Source: Symbiodinium natans
Taxonomy: Eukaryota; Sar; Dinophyceae; Suessiales; Symbiodiniaceae
Direction of reading: 5' to 3'
NCBI GenBank assembly: GCA_905221605.1
Contig: CAJNDS010002579.1
Location: forward strand, 1,137,135-1,201,134
DNA length: 64,000 nt
Part shown: positions 11,396 to 22,089 of the stretch, in pieces
How the letters are laid out: each line of letters opens with the position of its first letter
How positions within the stretch are numbered: the first letter of the stretch is position 1
Notes under the pieces: generated by a model
What the model saw: the letters and a program-made list of their open reading frames with translations, nothing else
The model's database searches: none
Told to the model about the DNA's origin: nothing
Position numbers and translations under genes: made by a program

Positions 11396-11822
11396 TAGGG
11401 TTTGGGGTTTAGGGTTTAGGGTTTAGGGTTTAGGGTTTAGGGTTTAGGGTTTAGGGACCCCTTGTATGTACCCTATAAACCCCCCATCCCATACTTCCGA
11501 ACCCTAAGGGGCCATGTGAAGGGACCCTGTATGCTACCCTAAGAAGCTTCTGGGAAGGCCCGGGTTCTAGTGTTTGGGGCGGAGGCAACACCAAGGAGGG
11601 AACCTTACAACGGACCTTAGGGAAAATGTAGGGGCTACTAAGGCATAGAGGTGTATATGTGGGAGTTATGTAGGGGAATAAGATTGAGGGTCCCTTCTTG
11701 TGATCCACATTATGGCCCTTTCGAAGCTCCCAAAAGCTCCTCCCCACCCACAAGTGACTGCAGAGTTTAGGGCTAGGGTTTAGTGTCGAGGGTTAAGTCT
11801 GAAGGGTTCTTATAGGGTATAT

Positions 11823-11901
11823 AACTTGGTAGCAGCCCAGTGGTACCCTTTTCCCTTTTTGTTGGTTCAAGGTTCCCGTATAAAGATAAGGGGTATATAA
11901 C
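11823..11901 (+). mobile_element. Family B element, 3' end missing
   Basis: CTTGGTAGCAGCCCAGTGG at the left, then GGTTCAAGGTTCCC; the right terminal repeat is absent. The direct repeat GGTATATAAC flanks it on both sides, which may be a target duplication of a shortened copy. Confidence 0.5.
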
Positions 11902-12175
11902 AGTTCCGCTCCTGCGGGAGCCTCTTCGGCCTCAGAGATGTTCAGGGTTCAGGGCTTAGGGCTTAGGGTTTTAGGGTTTTAGGGTTTTAGGGTTTAGGGT
12001 TTAGGGTTTAGGGTTTAGGGTTTAGGGTTTAGGGTTTAGGGCTCAGGGTTTAGGGTAAAAGTCCCAAGCCCCAAGGTGGTCGCCATCCTCTGCTACCTGC
12101 GAACCGTTCTCTGCGGCTCGTCGAAACCTGGGGCCCGGAAGCTCCAACCCGATGAGCCCTAAACGTTGGGATGCT

Positions 12176-12376
12176 TCTCCATACAGTAAACCCCAAAAGG
12201 TTGGAAACCTTTTGCAGGACAAATAGTGCTGGGATTCCCTATACTTTTACTCTTAGGGATTGAGGCCATTGAGTTTCCAACTTTTTGGCCTCTACTATAT
12301 ACCAACATTCACGGGGATGATAGTAGGGGGTACGATAATCCCTACAAAAGGACTGTTAGGAAAAAAGGGCATCCCA
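12176..12376. mobile_element. Family A element with an inserted second palindrome
   Basis: Outer ends TTGGGATGCTTCTCC and GGGCATCCCAA. Inside lies a different inverted pair, CCAAAAGGTTGGAAACCTTT and GAGTTTCCAACTTTTTGG. It reads as one small element inserted into another. Confidence 0.5.
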
Positions 12377-12722
12377 AGCTAAACCCTCAACTGTAATCCG
12401 AGCAGTATGTACGCTTTTCCGGGGCTTAGTAGGCAGGGTTTAGGGTCAGGGTTAAGGGTTGTTTGGGCTTTAGGCTTTGAAAAACCCAAACCGTTGATGG
12501 ATTGCACATTTGTTTACCCCGGGGGACCCAGAACCCTCTCAAGTTCTGATTCAAGGAGGGTTCCTCGCAATCACTCTAGAGATCTTCAAGACCCTCAACG
12601 CCCCAACTACCTTCAAAAAGTGCCTGAATTGTTAAAACCTAAGAAACCTGAAGCCCTTGAAAGTGAAACCTAAGAACCCTAAATTCCGGAAGCTCTAAGG
12701 GTTGTTACATGAATGGGTTCTG

Positions 12723-12785
12723 TATAGGGTACATCCTAAACCCTAAACCCTAAACCCTAAACCCTAAACCCTAAACCCTAAACCG
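12723..12785. repeat. CCCTAAA array
   Basis: Seven or more CCCTAAA units immediately before the exon-like island at 12792. A longer CCCTAAA array at 13126-13288 precedes the island at 13289. Confidence 0.85.
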
Positions 12786-12791
12786 GGAAAG

Positions 12792-12854
12792 GTGATCCCG
12801 GGATCCTTCGCCCGGCCCGGGGCGCGGTGGCGAAGGAACGGTCGTTGCCCCTCG
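12792..12854 (+). CDS. Exon-like island, unassigned
   Basis: After GGGAAAG a frame reads GDPGILRPARGAVAKERSLP, then a GC donor (GCAGGA). It is flanked by CCCTAAA on the left and TTTAGGG-type repeats on the right. High GC. No family recognised. Confidence 0.38.
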
Positions 12855-13009
12855 GCAGGAGTTTGGGGCTTAAGGTTTAGGGGTTTAAGGTTTAGGGGTT
12901 TTTAGGGGTTGTTTTAGGGGCTTTTATGAGTTTTTAGGGTCTTTTAGGGTTTTTGTTGGGGGTTTTTAGGGGTTAGGGGTCAGGGTTACCTGATTCAAAT
13001 TATCCCCCC

Positions 13010-13119
13010 CCCGTTCCCGTAGGCCCGTTTTTCAGTTTTTTTGGGTTGGGGTTCCCTTATAATCCCCTTAAAACCAAAAAGGGTACCCTTTCTATTGCTA
13101 GGTTACTCCCGGGTCTAGC
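13010..13119 (+). mobile_element. Family C element
   Basis: GTAGGCCCGTTTTTCAG, GGTTGGGGTTCCCTTATAAT, AACCAAAAAGGGTACCC and GGTTACTCCCGGGTCTAG. The left end is preceded by a C tract. Confidence 0.58.
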
Positions 13120-13288
13120 CCCCAACCCTAAACCCTAAACCCTAAACCCTAAACCCTAAACCCTAAACCCCAAACCCTAAACCCTAAACCCTAAACCCTT
13201 AACCCCTAAACCCTAAACCCTAAAACCCTAACCCTAAACCCTAAACCCTAAACCCCTAAACCCCTAAACCCTAAACCCTAAACCCTAG

Positions 13289-13368
13289 GTGCCCCGCCTT
13301 CTGCTGCCTTCTGTGCGGGCTCTGCGTTCCGAGAGCTGCCCGGGATGCGCCGGGAAGCCAAGAGGGGC
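13289..13368 (+). CDS. Exon-like island, unassigned
   Basis: After CCCTAG a frame encodes APPSAAFCAGSAFRELPGMR then REAKRG. The island is bounded by CCCTAAA on the left and TTTAGGG on the right. A second frame is also open, so the frame choice is tentative. No family recognised. Confidence 0.33.
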
Positions 13369-13691
13369 TTTTAGGGCTGTTTAGGGTTCAGGGTTTAGGG
13401 TTTAGGGTTTAGGGCTTAGGGCTTAGGGCTTAGGGCTTAGGGCTTAGGGCTTAGGGTTTAGGGTTTAGGGTTTAGGGGTAAAGGGCTTAGGGCTTCAGGT
13501 GTTTGGATGCTCTTGGGTTAGGGCGCCAAAATTATGCGTAGGGTTTGAGTTTAGGGCGACTAGCCGCTGAATGAAACTTTGGTATGGAGTGGAGGCTTGA
13601 AAGCTTTTAGTGGAGCAAGGCAAGGCCAAGAAGCTTCCATACCTACAGCAAACGTTGTATCCTCCGAAACCCTCAACCCGAAACCCTGCAG

Positions 13692-13743
13692 GCGGGACTT
13701 CCGCAAAGCCAGCGAGGCTGAACGCCAGCCTCTCTGGTTGCAG
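13692..13743 (+). CDS. Short exon with canonical splice sites, unassigned
   Basis: CCTGCAG precedes and GTAAGG follows a 52-base segment encoding RDFRKASEAERQPLWLQ in the frame that stays open. These are the cleanest GT-AG sites in this part of the window. It may belong with the islands at 12792, 13289, 14419 and 15016, but no motif identifies the protein. Confidence 0.5.
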
Positions 13744-13907
13744 GTAAGGGGATCTAGCGAATGTAGGTCTTGCTTTGCCTCAGCCCGAATATATATGGGG
13801 GTTTAGGAACATAAGGGACCCCTTAATACAGACCCCAATTACTAGGATTCCGTTATCGCAGGGACCCCGATAAGGTACTCCTAATTTCGGAAACCCCAAT
13901 ATCTATC

Positions 13908-14060
13908 CAAACCCCAAACCCCAAACCCCAAACCCCAAACCCCAAACCCCAAACCCCAAACCCCAAACCCCAAACCCCAAACCCTAAACCCTAAACCCAG
14001 GGTTTGGGTTTAGGGTTTAGGGTTTAGGGTTGGGGGTTGAGGGTTTAGGGTTTAGGGGTT
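13908..14060. repeat. CCCCAAA array with head-to-head junction to TTTAGGG
   Basis: About ten CCCCAAA units, then CCCTAAACCCAGGGTTTGGG, where the repeat turns to the opposite strand and continues as TTTAGGG. Confidence 0.8.
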
Positions 14061-14418
14061 GGGGATTCAGTGTTTAGGAGGTTTGTGGTTCGTGGTTCGA
14101 GGATTCAAAGGTAAAGGTGGTTGCTTAGGGTTTCAGCGTGTGGGAAAGATTGGGCTGTGGACGGTTTGAGGGTTCAGGGTTTCAGAGTTTAGGGTGTTTG
14201 GGTCAAAGGGTTTGGGGTTTCAACGCCTTCTTTAGGCCCGGAATTATCACCCTAAATTCTAAGTCCTAAGCCCTAACACTAAGCGCTGGTTCCCTGCCAA
14301 ACCTTCTTATGCTTCTGCCCCTAAACCCTGAACCCTAAACCCTACACCCCAAACCCCAAACCCCCAAACCCCCAAACCCCCAAACCCCCAAACCCCCAAA
14401 CCCCCAAACCCAGCCCAG

Positions 14419-14474
14419 ACCCATTGGCCGGGCGGCGCTGGATGCCCTGGCCGAGGAGGCACTGAGTCTCGGGT
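14419..14474 (+). CDS. Exon-like island, unassigned
   Basis: Between a CCCCAAA array ending in CAGCCCAG and the GGGTTTATA array, a frame encodes PIGRAALDALAEEALSLG. The amphipathic helix pattern and the repeat polarity support a + strand exon. The donor is uncertain (GA or G-rich). Confidence 0.4.
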
Positions 14475-14622
14475 TTATAGGGTTTATAGGGTTTATAGGG
14501 TTTATAGGGTTTATAGGGTTTATAGGGTTTATAGGGTTTATAGGGTTTATAGGGTTTATAGGGTTTATAGGGTTTATAGGGTTTATAGGGTTTATAGGGT
14601 TTATAGGGTTTATAGGGTTTAG
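14473..14622. repeat. GGGTTTATA 9-base array
   Basis: About 16 near-identical copies of a 9-base variant of the telomere-like unit, directly after the exon-like island at 14419. Confidence 0.85.
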
Positions 14623-15015
14623 GGTTCCTGGCTTAGGGTGAAGGGTTTTGGGGTACAGGTTTTAGGGGTTGGCTTGGCATCGTAGTCCTTAAGCCTTGGG
14701 CTGTTGGCTTCCTCCGCCTGGTGCAGCCTCCCAGACTCTAGGGCTCCAGGCTTGAAGAGCTCGAAATCTCTCTAACCCTAAACCCTAAACCCTAACCCTA
14801 AATCCTAAACCCTAAACCCTAAACCCTAAGCCTAAAAGCCCTTCCAGCTCAAGGCTCAACAGCCTAAACCCTAAGACCCTACCAACAAAACCCCCTAGAC
14901 CCTCACACTTTAAGTTGCCTATGAGTTGGGTTTGGAGCTCAGGGTTTAGGGCTTGGGCTGTGGGGGTTTAGGGTTTAGGGTTTTTTGAGTCCCAAACCTC
15001 GAGCTCCTACGTAAG

Positions 15016-15060
15016 GCGGACGAGGACCCCGGCGAAGAGATGCCACCTGGCCGAGTGACG
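15016..15060 (+). CDS. Short exon with GT donor, unassigned
   Basis: The 45-base segment between ACGTAAG and GTGAGT encodes ADEDPGEEMPPGRVT, phase 0 at both ends. Acidic and proline-rich, probably a surface loop. It could follow the island at 14419. No family recognised. Confidence 0.45.
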
Positions 15061-15145
15061 GTGAGTCTTTGGGTCCTGGCGCTTGAGGTTCAGCTTAAGG
15101 TTTAGGGTTTCGGCTTTAGGGTTTAAGGGTTCAGGGTTCAGGGTT

Positions 15146-15169
15146 CAGGGAATGAGGGAATTAGGTCCC

Positions 15170-15200
<31 letters not shown>

Positions 15201-15273
15201 TATATATATACACACACCTTTCAGGGATTACAGTATATAGGGTACACATTCCCTCATTCCCTACGAAGAACCA
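15146..15273. mobile_element. Family E element with TA microsatellite
   Basis: GGGAATGAGGGAATTAGG at the left and ACATTCCCTCATTCCCTA then CGAAGAACCAG at the right are inverted copies. The middle is (TA)n and (AC)n. Confidence 0.6.
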
Positions 15274-15551
15274 GCCAGTAGGGGCTGGGTAGGTATCCTT
15301 TAACCTTTTTGGGTATGCTATATAGAGTTCTACTTTACATAAAAGGTTATCCTTTTTGGGACTGGGGTATTCAGCCCCTAAGTGAGGGTTTAGGGTTTAG
15401 AGTTTAGAGTTTAGGAGTTTGGGGGCTTAGGGTTTAGGGCTCGTGGATTTCAAGGCTTGAGGTCTTCGGCACTTTGAACTGTTCAGGGCTTTCGGGTCCC
15501 GGGTTGTAAGGGTATAGGGTTCAGGGTTTCTGTTTAGGGTTTGTGCTCCCC

Positions 15552-15619
15552 GCAGCCCATGATGACCCCAAAAGCCCCAACCTCCGAGCGTTAAGGCATG
15601 CCATGTTGCAAAGGAAGTA
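15552..15619 (+). CDS. Exon-like island with stop, unassigned
   Basis: After CCCCGCAG a frame reads HDDPKSPNLRALRHAMLQRK then TAG. The composition is typical of a C-terminal helix. A competing frame gives a shorter peptide ending in TAA. It is preceded by TTTAGGG-type repeats rather than CCCTAAA, which weakens the call. Confidence 0.33.
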
Positions 15620-16322
15620 GCTTAGCCAGCTTTTTTCAGCTGGAAGACGTAGCAAAGCTCGTTCCGCGAAAAAACCCTAAATCCACACGTGTCGTCGAAG
15701 AACCTTCTTCTATGTAGAATTTGGCATACGTGATATTTCCAATCATTGCGTGCAATAGGATCATATTCAAGAATTTCGGAGGGGGCCAACCATCTCGGAT
15801 TCACATAACAGGGAGCCCTAAGCTCATCATCGTTTCGGGAAAAGTTCTGTCAACTACTGTAGGGATCTTTATGTTTGAGCTCGTATGTTTCAAATTGCAA
15901 GAGGGCTCCCTTTTGTCCACCGTGAACCCTAAACCCGAAACCCTAAACCCTAAATCCCAACTAAATCTTGTAGGAATCCAACCCCCCCCCCCCCCCGATT
16001 CAGGACAACTAGATGAGGCACCCAACTCAGCACAGATCAAAATCTAAACCGAAAGCCTAACGTCAACAATCTTAAACCATCCCCGCAAACCCTACGCAAC
16101 ACCACCACTCCCCCCACCCACCCCCCCCACCCCAGAAAAAAATGAAAAATGAATAAGCAACAATAACGAATAAACATTATGAACTAAATCTGCAAGAATA
16201 GTAGTAACAAAAGAAATAATAACAATAATAATAATAGTAGCAGCAAATTAAACGAGTTAAACAAAAGTGTAAAAAATGCAAACACCAAGCTACGCCCCAA
16301 AATACTAGAGCTGGAGGATCAG

Positions 16323-16391
16323 CCTTGCGGACCTCGAGTCGAACTCGGTGTCGCTGGGCGAAGGCGATTTGAGCTCGGAGGGGCTTCAAGG
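16323..16391 (+). CDS. Exon-like island, unassigned
   Basis: After GGATCAG a frame encodes LADLESNSVSLGEGDLSSEG then LQ, followed by GGGAAG, a possible GA donor. The sequence TTCAAGGGAAGTTAGGGG after the island is repeated about 45 bases further on. Acidic and serine-rich. No family recognised. Confidence 0.38.
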
Positions 16392-17540
16392 GAAGTTAGG
16401 GGTTCAGGATCTAGGGTTTCGGGCTTAGGGTTTCAAGGGAAGTTAGGGGTTTAGGATTGAGGGTTTGGGGTTTCGGGTTTTGGGTTTCGGGCTTAGGGTT
16501 TAGGAGGGGCTTAAGGCAGGTAAATTCAGGGTTTAGGATTGAGTTTTTGGGGGGATTTAAGTCTAAGGGCTTCGGGATTTTCAGGCTGTAGAGAATTTTT
16601 GGGGACTTCAGGGTGAAAGGGTTAGTTGTACTTTTTGGGATTTTGTGTTTAGGGCTTTTGAGGGTTTAGGGCATTTAGGCGACTTAAGCCTGTTTAGGGT
16701 TCGGGGCTTTGGGGACTTAAGGGATCTCCCCATCGTATTGACCTTCTCAAGCAGCCCCCCCCCCCCCCCCCGAAACATATGAAAAACCCTCCCATGAACG
16801 TGTTCTTTAAGTATGATGGGAATGTTCCAATTAAATTCCCGGGAATTTTGGGGGGGGGGGGGGGGGGGGGGCGGCGAGGGGCGGGGCGATGTGAAGTTGT
16901 GACCTTTGCGAGGAGGGGATGTGAAGTTTTGTATCCCCTGCTGCCGAAGAAGAGAAGGCAGACGAAGTAGGCTAAGAAGGCTGAGACTTGGGGTGTACTG
17001 CCCCCAAGGAAAACCAAAAAGAAAAAAAAAACTGAACCATGGAACGTACCAGCCTTAAATTCACTTCAGGATCCCCCATCATGATTTAAAGGTACATTCC
17101 TTAGCTTAGGGGTGTTGGGCGCTTTCGGGGTGTTAGGGTGTTGAGGGTGCAGAGCTTTTGTTCCTCTGCGAGCTTACGCAACCGGCAACTTCCCAGCACC
17201 CGGAGCCTCCAACACCCCTTGCTTCAGCAGTACCTTAGGGTTTCGGGTGTAGGGAAGGACCAGCGTTTATGGCTCATACACCCTAGTAGGGATTATAGTA
17301 GTATAGGGTAGATGACCCCCATTTTAGTGTTCATTAGGTCCCCTAGGTACTCCCGCAACAAGTTTAGAGGCAACCTAAAGCGGTTCCTTTAATTTGGAGA
17401 ACCCTAAAGAAACTCCCTTAAGTTGGAATAGGGACTCCAACATGATAAAAAGCGAATTTCCTTTCATGGGGTACGGCATGTTCCTGTTGCTGCCATGAAC
17501 CCGAAACCCCCAAACCCTACAACCCCGAAGCCCGAACCAG

Positions 17541-17614
17541 TCGTCAGGCGCATCGGCCAAAGACTTACCTGCCGAGCGCGAAGAAGATATGCCCAAGGAC
17601 GACACTATCGCCTT
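17541..17614 (+). CDS. Exon with canonical splice sites, unassigned
   Basis: Between GAACCAG and GTAAGA, 74 bases encode SSGASAKDLPAEREEDMPKD then DTIA (phase 0 to 2). CCCTAAA-type repeats precede it. Strongly acidic, low-complexity-free, with both splice sites clear. No family recognised. Confidence 0.48.
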
Positions 17615-17895
17615 GTAAGACTTAGTGATTACTTGGGACCCTGTTTACCTACAGTTTTCTGTGTTGTACCTACTAAATAAGGGTAGTTACAGAAACTGCA
17701 GGTAAATAGAGGCCTGGGGCTGGTAGGGCCCGGTTGGAGTCTCAAGATTCAGGGTGTTTTTGGGTTTTGACGTCGCTAGGGGGGCTGAGGGATTTAGTGC
17801 TTCAGGGCTTGTAGGGTTTATGGTTTCGGGTTTAGGGTTTGGGGTTTAGGGTTTAGGGTTTAGGGTTTAGGGCTCCGGATGTGTCCTTCGTACGC

Positions 17896-17945
17896 AGGAG
17901 CCTGCAGCAAGAAGCGTCCAGAAGCAGCTGGGAAAAACACTAGAG
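17896..17945 (+). CDS. Exon-like island ending at a palindromic element
   Basis: After GTACGCAG a frame reads EPAARSVQKQLGKTL up to the start of the inverted-repeat element at 17945-18085. The acceptor is good. The donor would be supplied by the element. No family recognised. Confidence 0.35.
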
Positions 17946-18085
17946 CATACTATAGGGACCGGAAGAATTAATCCCTTCCCCCTAATATTCCGGAAAGTAT
18001 TTTTAGTATTGGGGGGGTCTTTAATAAAAGGGGGAAGGGATTACTAATAGTATTCTTTTAGGGTCCCTTATAGTTATACTATAAT
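17945..18085. mobile_element. Singleton palindromic element
   Basis: CATACTATAGGGACC near the left and GGGTCCCTTATAGTTATAC near the right are inverted, with AATCCCTTCCCCC and GGGGGAAGGGATT inside. It follows the exon-like island at 17896. Confidence 0.5.
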
Positions 18086-18534
18086 ACCCCCCAAAACCCT
18101 ATTCTAGCTGGTAAGGCCCCTACATTAACTCCTCAAACTTAAAAACATAACCTTCCTCAGAGGCTTTACGTCCAAAAACTCAAACAAGAACACCCTAAAC
18201 ACCCCGAAGCCCGAACCCAAAGCCCTCAGAAGTATCCTAGTTCAACTCATGAATACGCAACCCATCAGTCCCTAAACCCTGACGCCTTCAAACCTTAACA
18301 CCTAAACCCCCGAACCCCAAAACCCACTTTGTGGAAGCTCCCTCTAGGCGACTTGGGGCGACTCGGGGGTTGAGGGTTTAGGGTTTAGGGTTTAGGGTTG
18401 AGGGTTGAGGGTTGAGGGCTCAGTTGAGTCAATTACACTGCCGCAAGCATTTGAGGCCTTCAGTCAGGCCCCCATTCTGAACTAGAATTATAGTTGGGCT
18501 CCAATTGTTCTTTATACAACCCCAAGCCTTCAGC

Positions 18535-18619
18535 CACAAGTACCGCATAGGTGCCTTAGAACAAGCACACCCATCGTGCCCGGTGACGAATTCCTGCTTC
18601 TTAGTGGCTGGATCCAGGG
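18535..18619 (+). CDS. Exon-like island, unassigned
   Basis: After GCCTTCAG a frame encodes PQVPHRCLRTSTPIVPGDEF then LLLSGWIQ and meets GGTTCAG. Protein-like, with a hydrophobic end. Repeats on both sides are TTTAGGG-type, so polarity does not help. No family recognised. Confidence 0.33.
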
Positions 18620-18689
18620 TTCAGTGGAGTAATTCCTTGGGTTTAGGGTTTAGGGTTCAGCGTGCTGGTCATTGCAGTTGGTGTCTCAC

Positions 18690-18760
18690 CTCCTTGGTTT
18701 TGCATCACCTTTGACGTCCGGGCTACCCGCGTCACTTTTGACCTCCGGACTATTCGGGTC
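18690..18760 (-). CDS. Possible minus-strand exon with canonical splice sites
   Basis: On the minus strand, GCTGCAG precedes and GTGAGA follows a 71-base segment encoding DPNSPEVKSDAGSPDVKGDA then KPR. It contains an internal near-duplication (SPEVKSDAG / SPDVKGDA). The polarity of flanking repeats does not support an exon on either strand, so this may be chance. Confidence 0.3.
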
Positions 18761-18929
18761 CTGCAGCATGATGCTTCCGCCCCAAACCCTAAATCCCGAA
18801 CCTTTCCCATGTATAGCCTGAGGCTTCCCAGGCTTCCCTAAGAGCCCTTCGGCCTTGAACATGAGCATGGAGACCCCGACACCTCTCAATTCAGGCATGT
18901 TCCTTAAATCATAAACAGGATGCCTAGGG

Positions 18930-20376
18930 CTCTAGAAGTTTCGCGCATGCTCCTTCTTTAACGAGGAGTCCGACGAATCCAGCGCCGTGGACGAAGAGGA
19001 CGACGGGGGTGCGGACACATCCGGCCCTGTGGACGAAAGGGGTGCCGACACATCCGGCCCTGTTGGACGAACGGGGTGCGGACACATCCGGCCCTGTGGA
19101 CGAAAGGGGTGCCGACACATCCGGCCCTGTTGGACGAAGGGGGTGCGGACACATCCGGCCCTGTGGACGAAAGGGGTGCCGACACATCCGGCCCTGTTAG
19201 ACGAACGGGGTGCGGACACATCCGGCCCTGTGGACGAAAGGGGTGCCGACACATCCGGCCCTGTTCGACGAAGGGGGTGCGGACACATCCGGCCCTGTGG
19301 ACGAAAGGGGTGCCGACACATCCGGCCCTGTTGGACGAACGGTTTCCGGACACATCCGGCCCTGTGGACGAAAGTGGTGCCGACACATCCGGCCCTGTTG
19401 GACGAACGGGTTCCGGACACATCCGGCCTTGTGGACGAAAGGGGTGCCGACACATCCGGCCCTGTTGGACGAACGGGGTGCGGACACATCCGGCTCTGTG
19501 GACGAAAGGGGTGCCGACACATCCGGCCCTGTTGGACGAACGGGGTGCGGACACATCCGGCCCTGTGGACGAAAGGGCTGCCGACATCCGGCCCTGTTGG
19601 ACGAACGGGGTGCGGACACATCCGGCCCTGTGGACGAACGGGGTGCCGACACATCCGGCCCTGTTGGACGAAGGGGGTGCGGACACATCAAGCCCTGTGG
19701 ACGAAAGGGCTGCCGACATCCGGCCCTGTTGGACGAACGGGGTGCGGACACATCCGGCCCTGTGGACGAACGGGGCGCCGACACATCCGGCCCTGTTGGA
19801 CAAAGGGGGTGCGGACACATCAAGCCCTGTGGACGAAAGGGGTGCCGACACACTCGGCCCTGTCGGATGAACGGGGTGCGGACACATCCGGCCCTGTGGA
19901 CGACAGGGGTGCCGACACATCCGGCCCTGTTGGACGAACGGGGTGCGGACACATCCGGCCCGTGGACGAAAGTGGTGCCGACACATCCGGCCCTGTTGGA
20001 CGCACGGGGTGCGGACACACCCGGCCCGTGGACGAAAGGGGTGCCGACACATCCGGCCCTGTTGGACGCACGGGGTGCGGACACATCCGGCCCTGTGGAC
20101 GAAAGGGGTGCCGACACATCCGGCCCTATTGGACGAACGGGGTGCGGACACATCCGGCCGTGTTGGACGGGTGCCGACACATCCGGCCCTGTTGGACGAA
20201 CGGGGTGCGGACACAGCCGGCCCTGTGGACGAAAGGGGTGCCGACACATCCGGCCCTGTTGGACGAACGGGGTACCGACACATCCAACCCTTAAAGCGGT
20301 TGTAACACATCCGGTGGATGATGGCGGTGCCGACGCACACAAGACGCAGGGGGTTGCTGACAACTCGGGCTGCTGA
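18930..20376 (+). CDS. Repeat-containing reading frame over the 67-base minisatellite
   Basis: After CTCTAG, a + frame reads RACSFFNEESDESSAVDEED then DGGADTSGPVDERGADTSGP and on through the minisatellite. A non-repeat-like end, HPVDDGGADAHKTQGVADNS, then GC and TGA at 20376, resembles a diverged copy of the same unit, but in a different frame from the start. CCCTAAA repeats lie upstream and TTTAGGG downstream, matching a + strand exon. Because the unit length is not a multiple of three, all six frames are open here, so openness alone proves nothing. The acidic lead-in and in-register tail are the only coding hints. Confidence 0.3.
18999..20290. repeat. 67-base dimeric minisatellite, about 19 copies
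   Basis: Alternating units of 34 and 33 bases: GGACGAAAGGGGTGCCGACA... and GGACGAACGGGGTGCGGACA..., each ending in CATCCGGCCCTGT. The dimer length of 67 is not a multiple of three. A few copies have small deletions (for example near 19575 and 19715) or substitutions. All six frames stay open across most of the array. Confidence 0.92.
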
Positions 20377-22033
20377 AGAAGCTCGGTGCTCTAGTTGTGG
20401 AAGGTAGGGCTGAATGCCGGGAACTCTACCAAGTGCCTCCTGCAGCGGCTGCAAGGCATGGCAGCAGTGGTGGATGTTTGGTGCCCTACCCCTTACCTCT
20501 CAAAATCCAGCTCTCAAAATGGTCTTGTTCGAAAGAGTACGCCTGCTGGCAGACCCCAATCGTTTAGGGCACTTTAGGGTTTAACGCCTTTGAATGCGAC
20601 TTGGTGGGCTGAGGGCTCGACTTCGAGCTGGCAAGATGAAAATGTTGAAGCCAAGCGTCAAAGCCTTTCCTGTTGAACCTTTGAAAAAGAACTTTAATGG
20701 ATCACATCAGGACTCCTATGTAGATCACATCAGGACTCCTATGTAGTTTGAGGGTATTTCCCTTAAGGGATCTTACCCGAAACCCTAAACCCCCAACCCT
20801 CCCTTGGACCTTCCTCCCGTCTGGACTGGTCTTCGTTCTTGCCTCCTTCGCTCGCGCCGAAAAACCAGAACTGCAAACTGCTTGAAACCGCATGCTCGGT
20901 CTAGGGCTTGGGGTTTAGGGTTTAGGGTTTAGGGTTTAGGGTTTAGGGTTTAGGGTTTAGGGTTTAGGGTTTCAGGTTTAGGGTTAGGGTTTAGGGATTA
21001 GGGGAGTTTTCTGGACCAAGTTGTAGCCCCTTTCTTGTTCTGCCCACGAGTCATTCAGTGCGCCTGTTGTTGACATACTTCCCCATTTGAGCCATGACGT
21101 GAGGAAAGTCAGAACGCTTGCCGCTCAGGCGACGCGAAACCGTTGACAACCGCCGCTTGCCAATGTTTGGCGTTGGGTGATACCAGGGCGGCTTCTCCAG
21201 TCAGAATGCTATTTTAAGGGCAGCTAGTCTTGTCTTTATATAGGGAGACTGTGCGGTTAATGTGTAAGACAAAAACTGTGTCTTGGCTCATGGGCCAGAA
21301 GTTCCGAAAATCCCTACAGAAAGCCTGAACCTTGAGCCCGTAACCTAGAAAGCCCTCAGAAACCCTTCGGGACTGGGTACGTAACCTTTACACTTTTTGG
21401 ATGTAGAGAACCCTACTATAGACAAACAGTTAGTTTTTTTTGGGCTAGGCTAGTCAGCCTCAAGGAAACCTACAAGCCCTCAGAAACCCTATAACGGCCC
21501 TCAGCATCCCAGAAGTAAAGCCTCAAGACCTAAAAACCCCCAAAGTCCTCTAAGAACCCGTGAGGCCTGAATCACGGTGAGAAAAGGGCGCCTTTCATTC
21601 AGAATGGGTGTTTTTTCTTCATATCTTATGAGCCCATGAGGACTACAAGTGGCAAATGTTGGGATGTTCTCCCATATACTTACAGTCCTTAATCGGCAAT
21701 GTGCTGGGCTCAAGGGGCTGGCTATTGGGGGTTACTTAGGTATCTTGGAACTCCACAAGGTTTTTTTTAGGGGTTAAACCCTAAACCCTAAACCCTCAAC
21801 CCTAACCCCTAAATAAGATTAAGGGCCCCTTCTAGGGGTCCCTCCTTTTACCCCTTAGTTGGGCTCCCGCGTCAGGCCGCCACCCGTGGCAAGAGCAGTA
21901 CACCGGACCAGGGGGTGAGACTGCCCCTCGGCCTGAGGTGCCGTAACTTCACGGTGGGTTTTAAACCCTAAACCCCAAACCCTAACCCTAAACCCCAAAC
22001 CCTAAACCCTAAACCTCAACCGCAGGATTTTAG
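20377..22033. other. Stretch between minisatellite and DHHC gene
   Basis: Telomere-like repeats, a 22-base direct repeat at 20703-20745 (ATCACATCAGGACTCCTATG), a family G fragment and a family A half copy. Weak exon-like pieces: 20406-20480 (AGNSTKCLLQRLQGMAAVVD), 21107-21215 (NACRSGDAKPLTTAACQCLA) and 21856-21892 (AATRGKSSTPDQG before GTGAGA). None is assigned; the last two could be N-terminal DHHC exons. Confidence 0.4.
21658..21700. mobile_element. Family A left half only
   Basis: TTGGGATGTTCTCCCATATA and ACAGTCCTTAATCGG match the left arm; no right arm follows. A similar half copy starts at 62104 (TTGGGATGTACCCCC). Confidence 0.45.
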
Positions 22034-22089
22034 GGTCTTCGAACCTGGAGGAATCAATGAATCCCTTTCTGTCGAACCTCGAAGCCAGT
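22034..22089 (+). CDS. Candidate upstream exon of the DHHC palmitoyltransferase
   Basis: The segment follows TTTTAG, encodes SSNLEESMNPFLSNLEAS, and ends before GCATGC, a GC donor in phase 0, as the next solved exon (22478) requires. It is preceded by CCCTAAA repeats and followed by TTTAGGG repeats, as are the secure exons of this gene. The residues precede the Cys-rich domain and would form the cytosolic linker after the second membrane segment. There is no family motif, so the link rests on phase, polarity and position. Confidence 0.4.

Noticed and set aside
18999-20290. CRISPR array
   Set aside because: Units are contiguous and near-identical with no unique spacers, and the genome is eukaryotic; this is a minisatellite.
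18958-20454. 498-codon minus-strand protein over the minisatellite
   Set aside because: All six frames are open because of the 67-base period; length alone is no evidence. Flank composition and repeat polarity favour the + strand.
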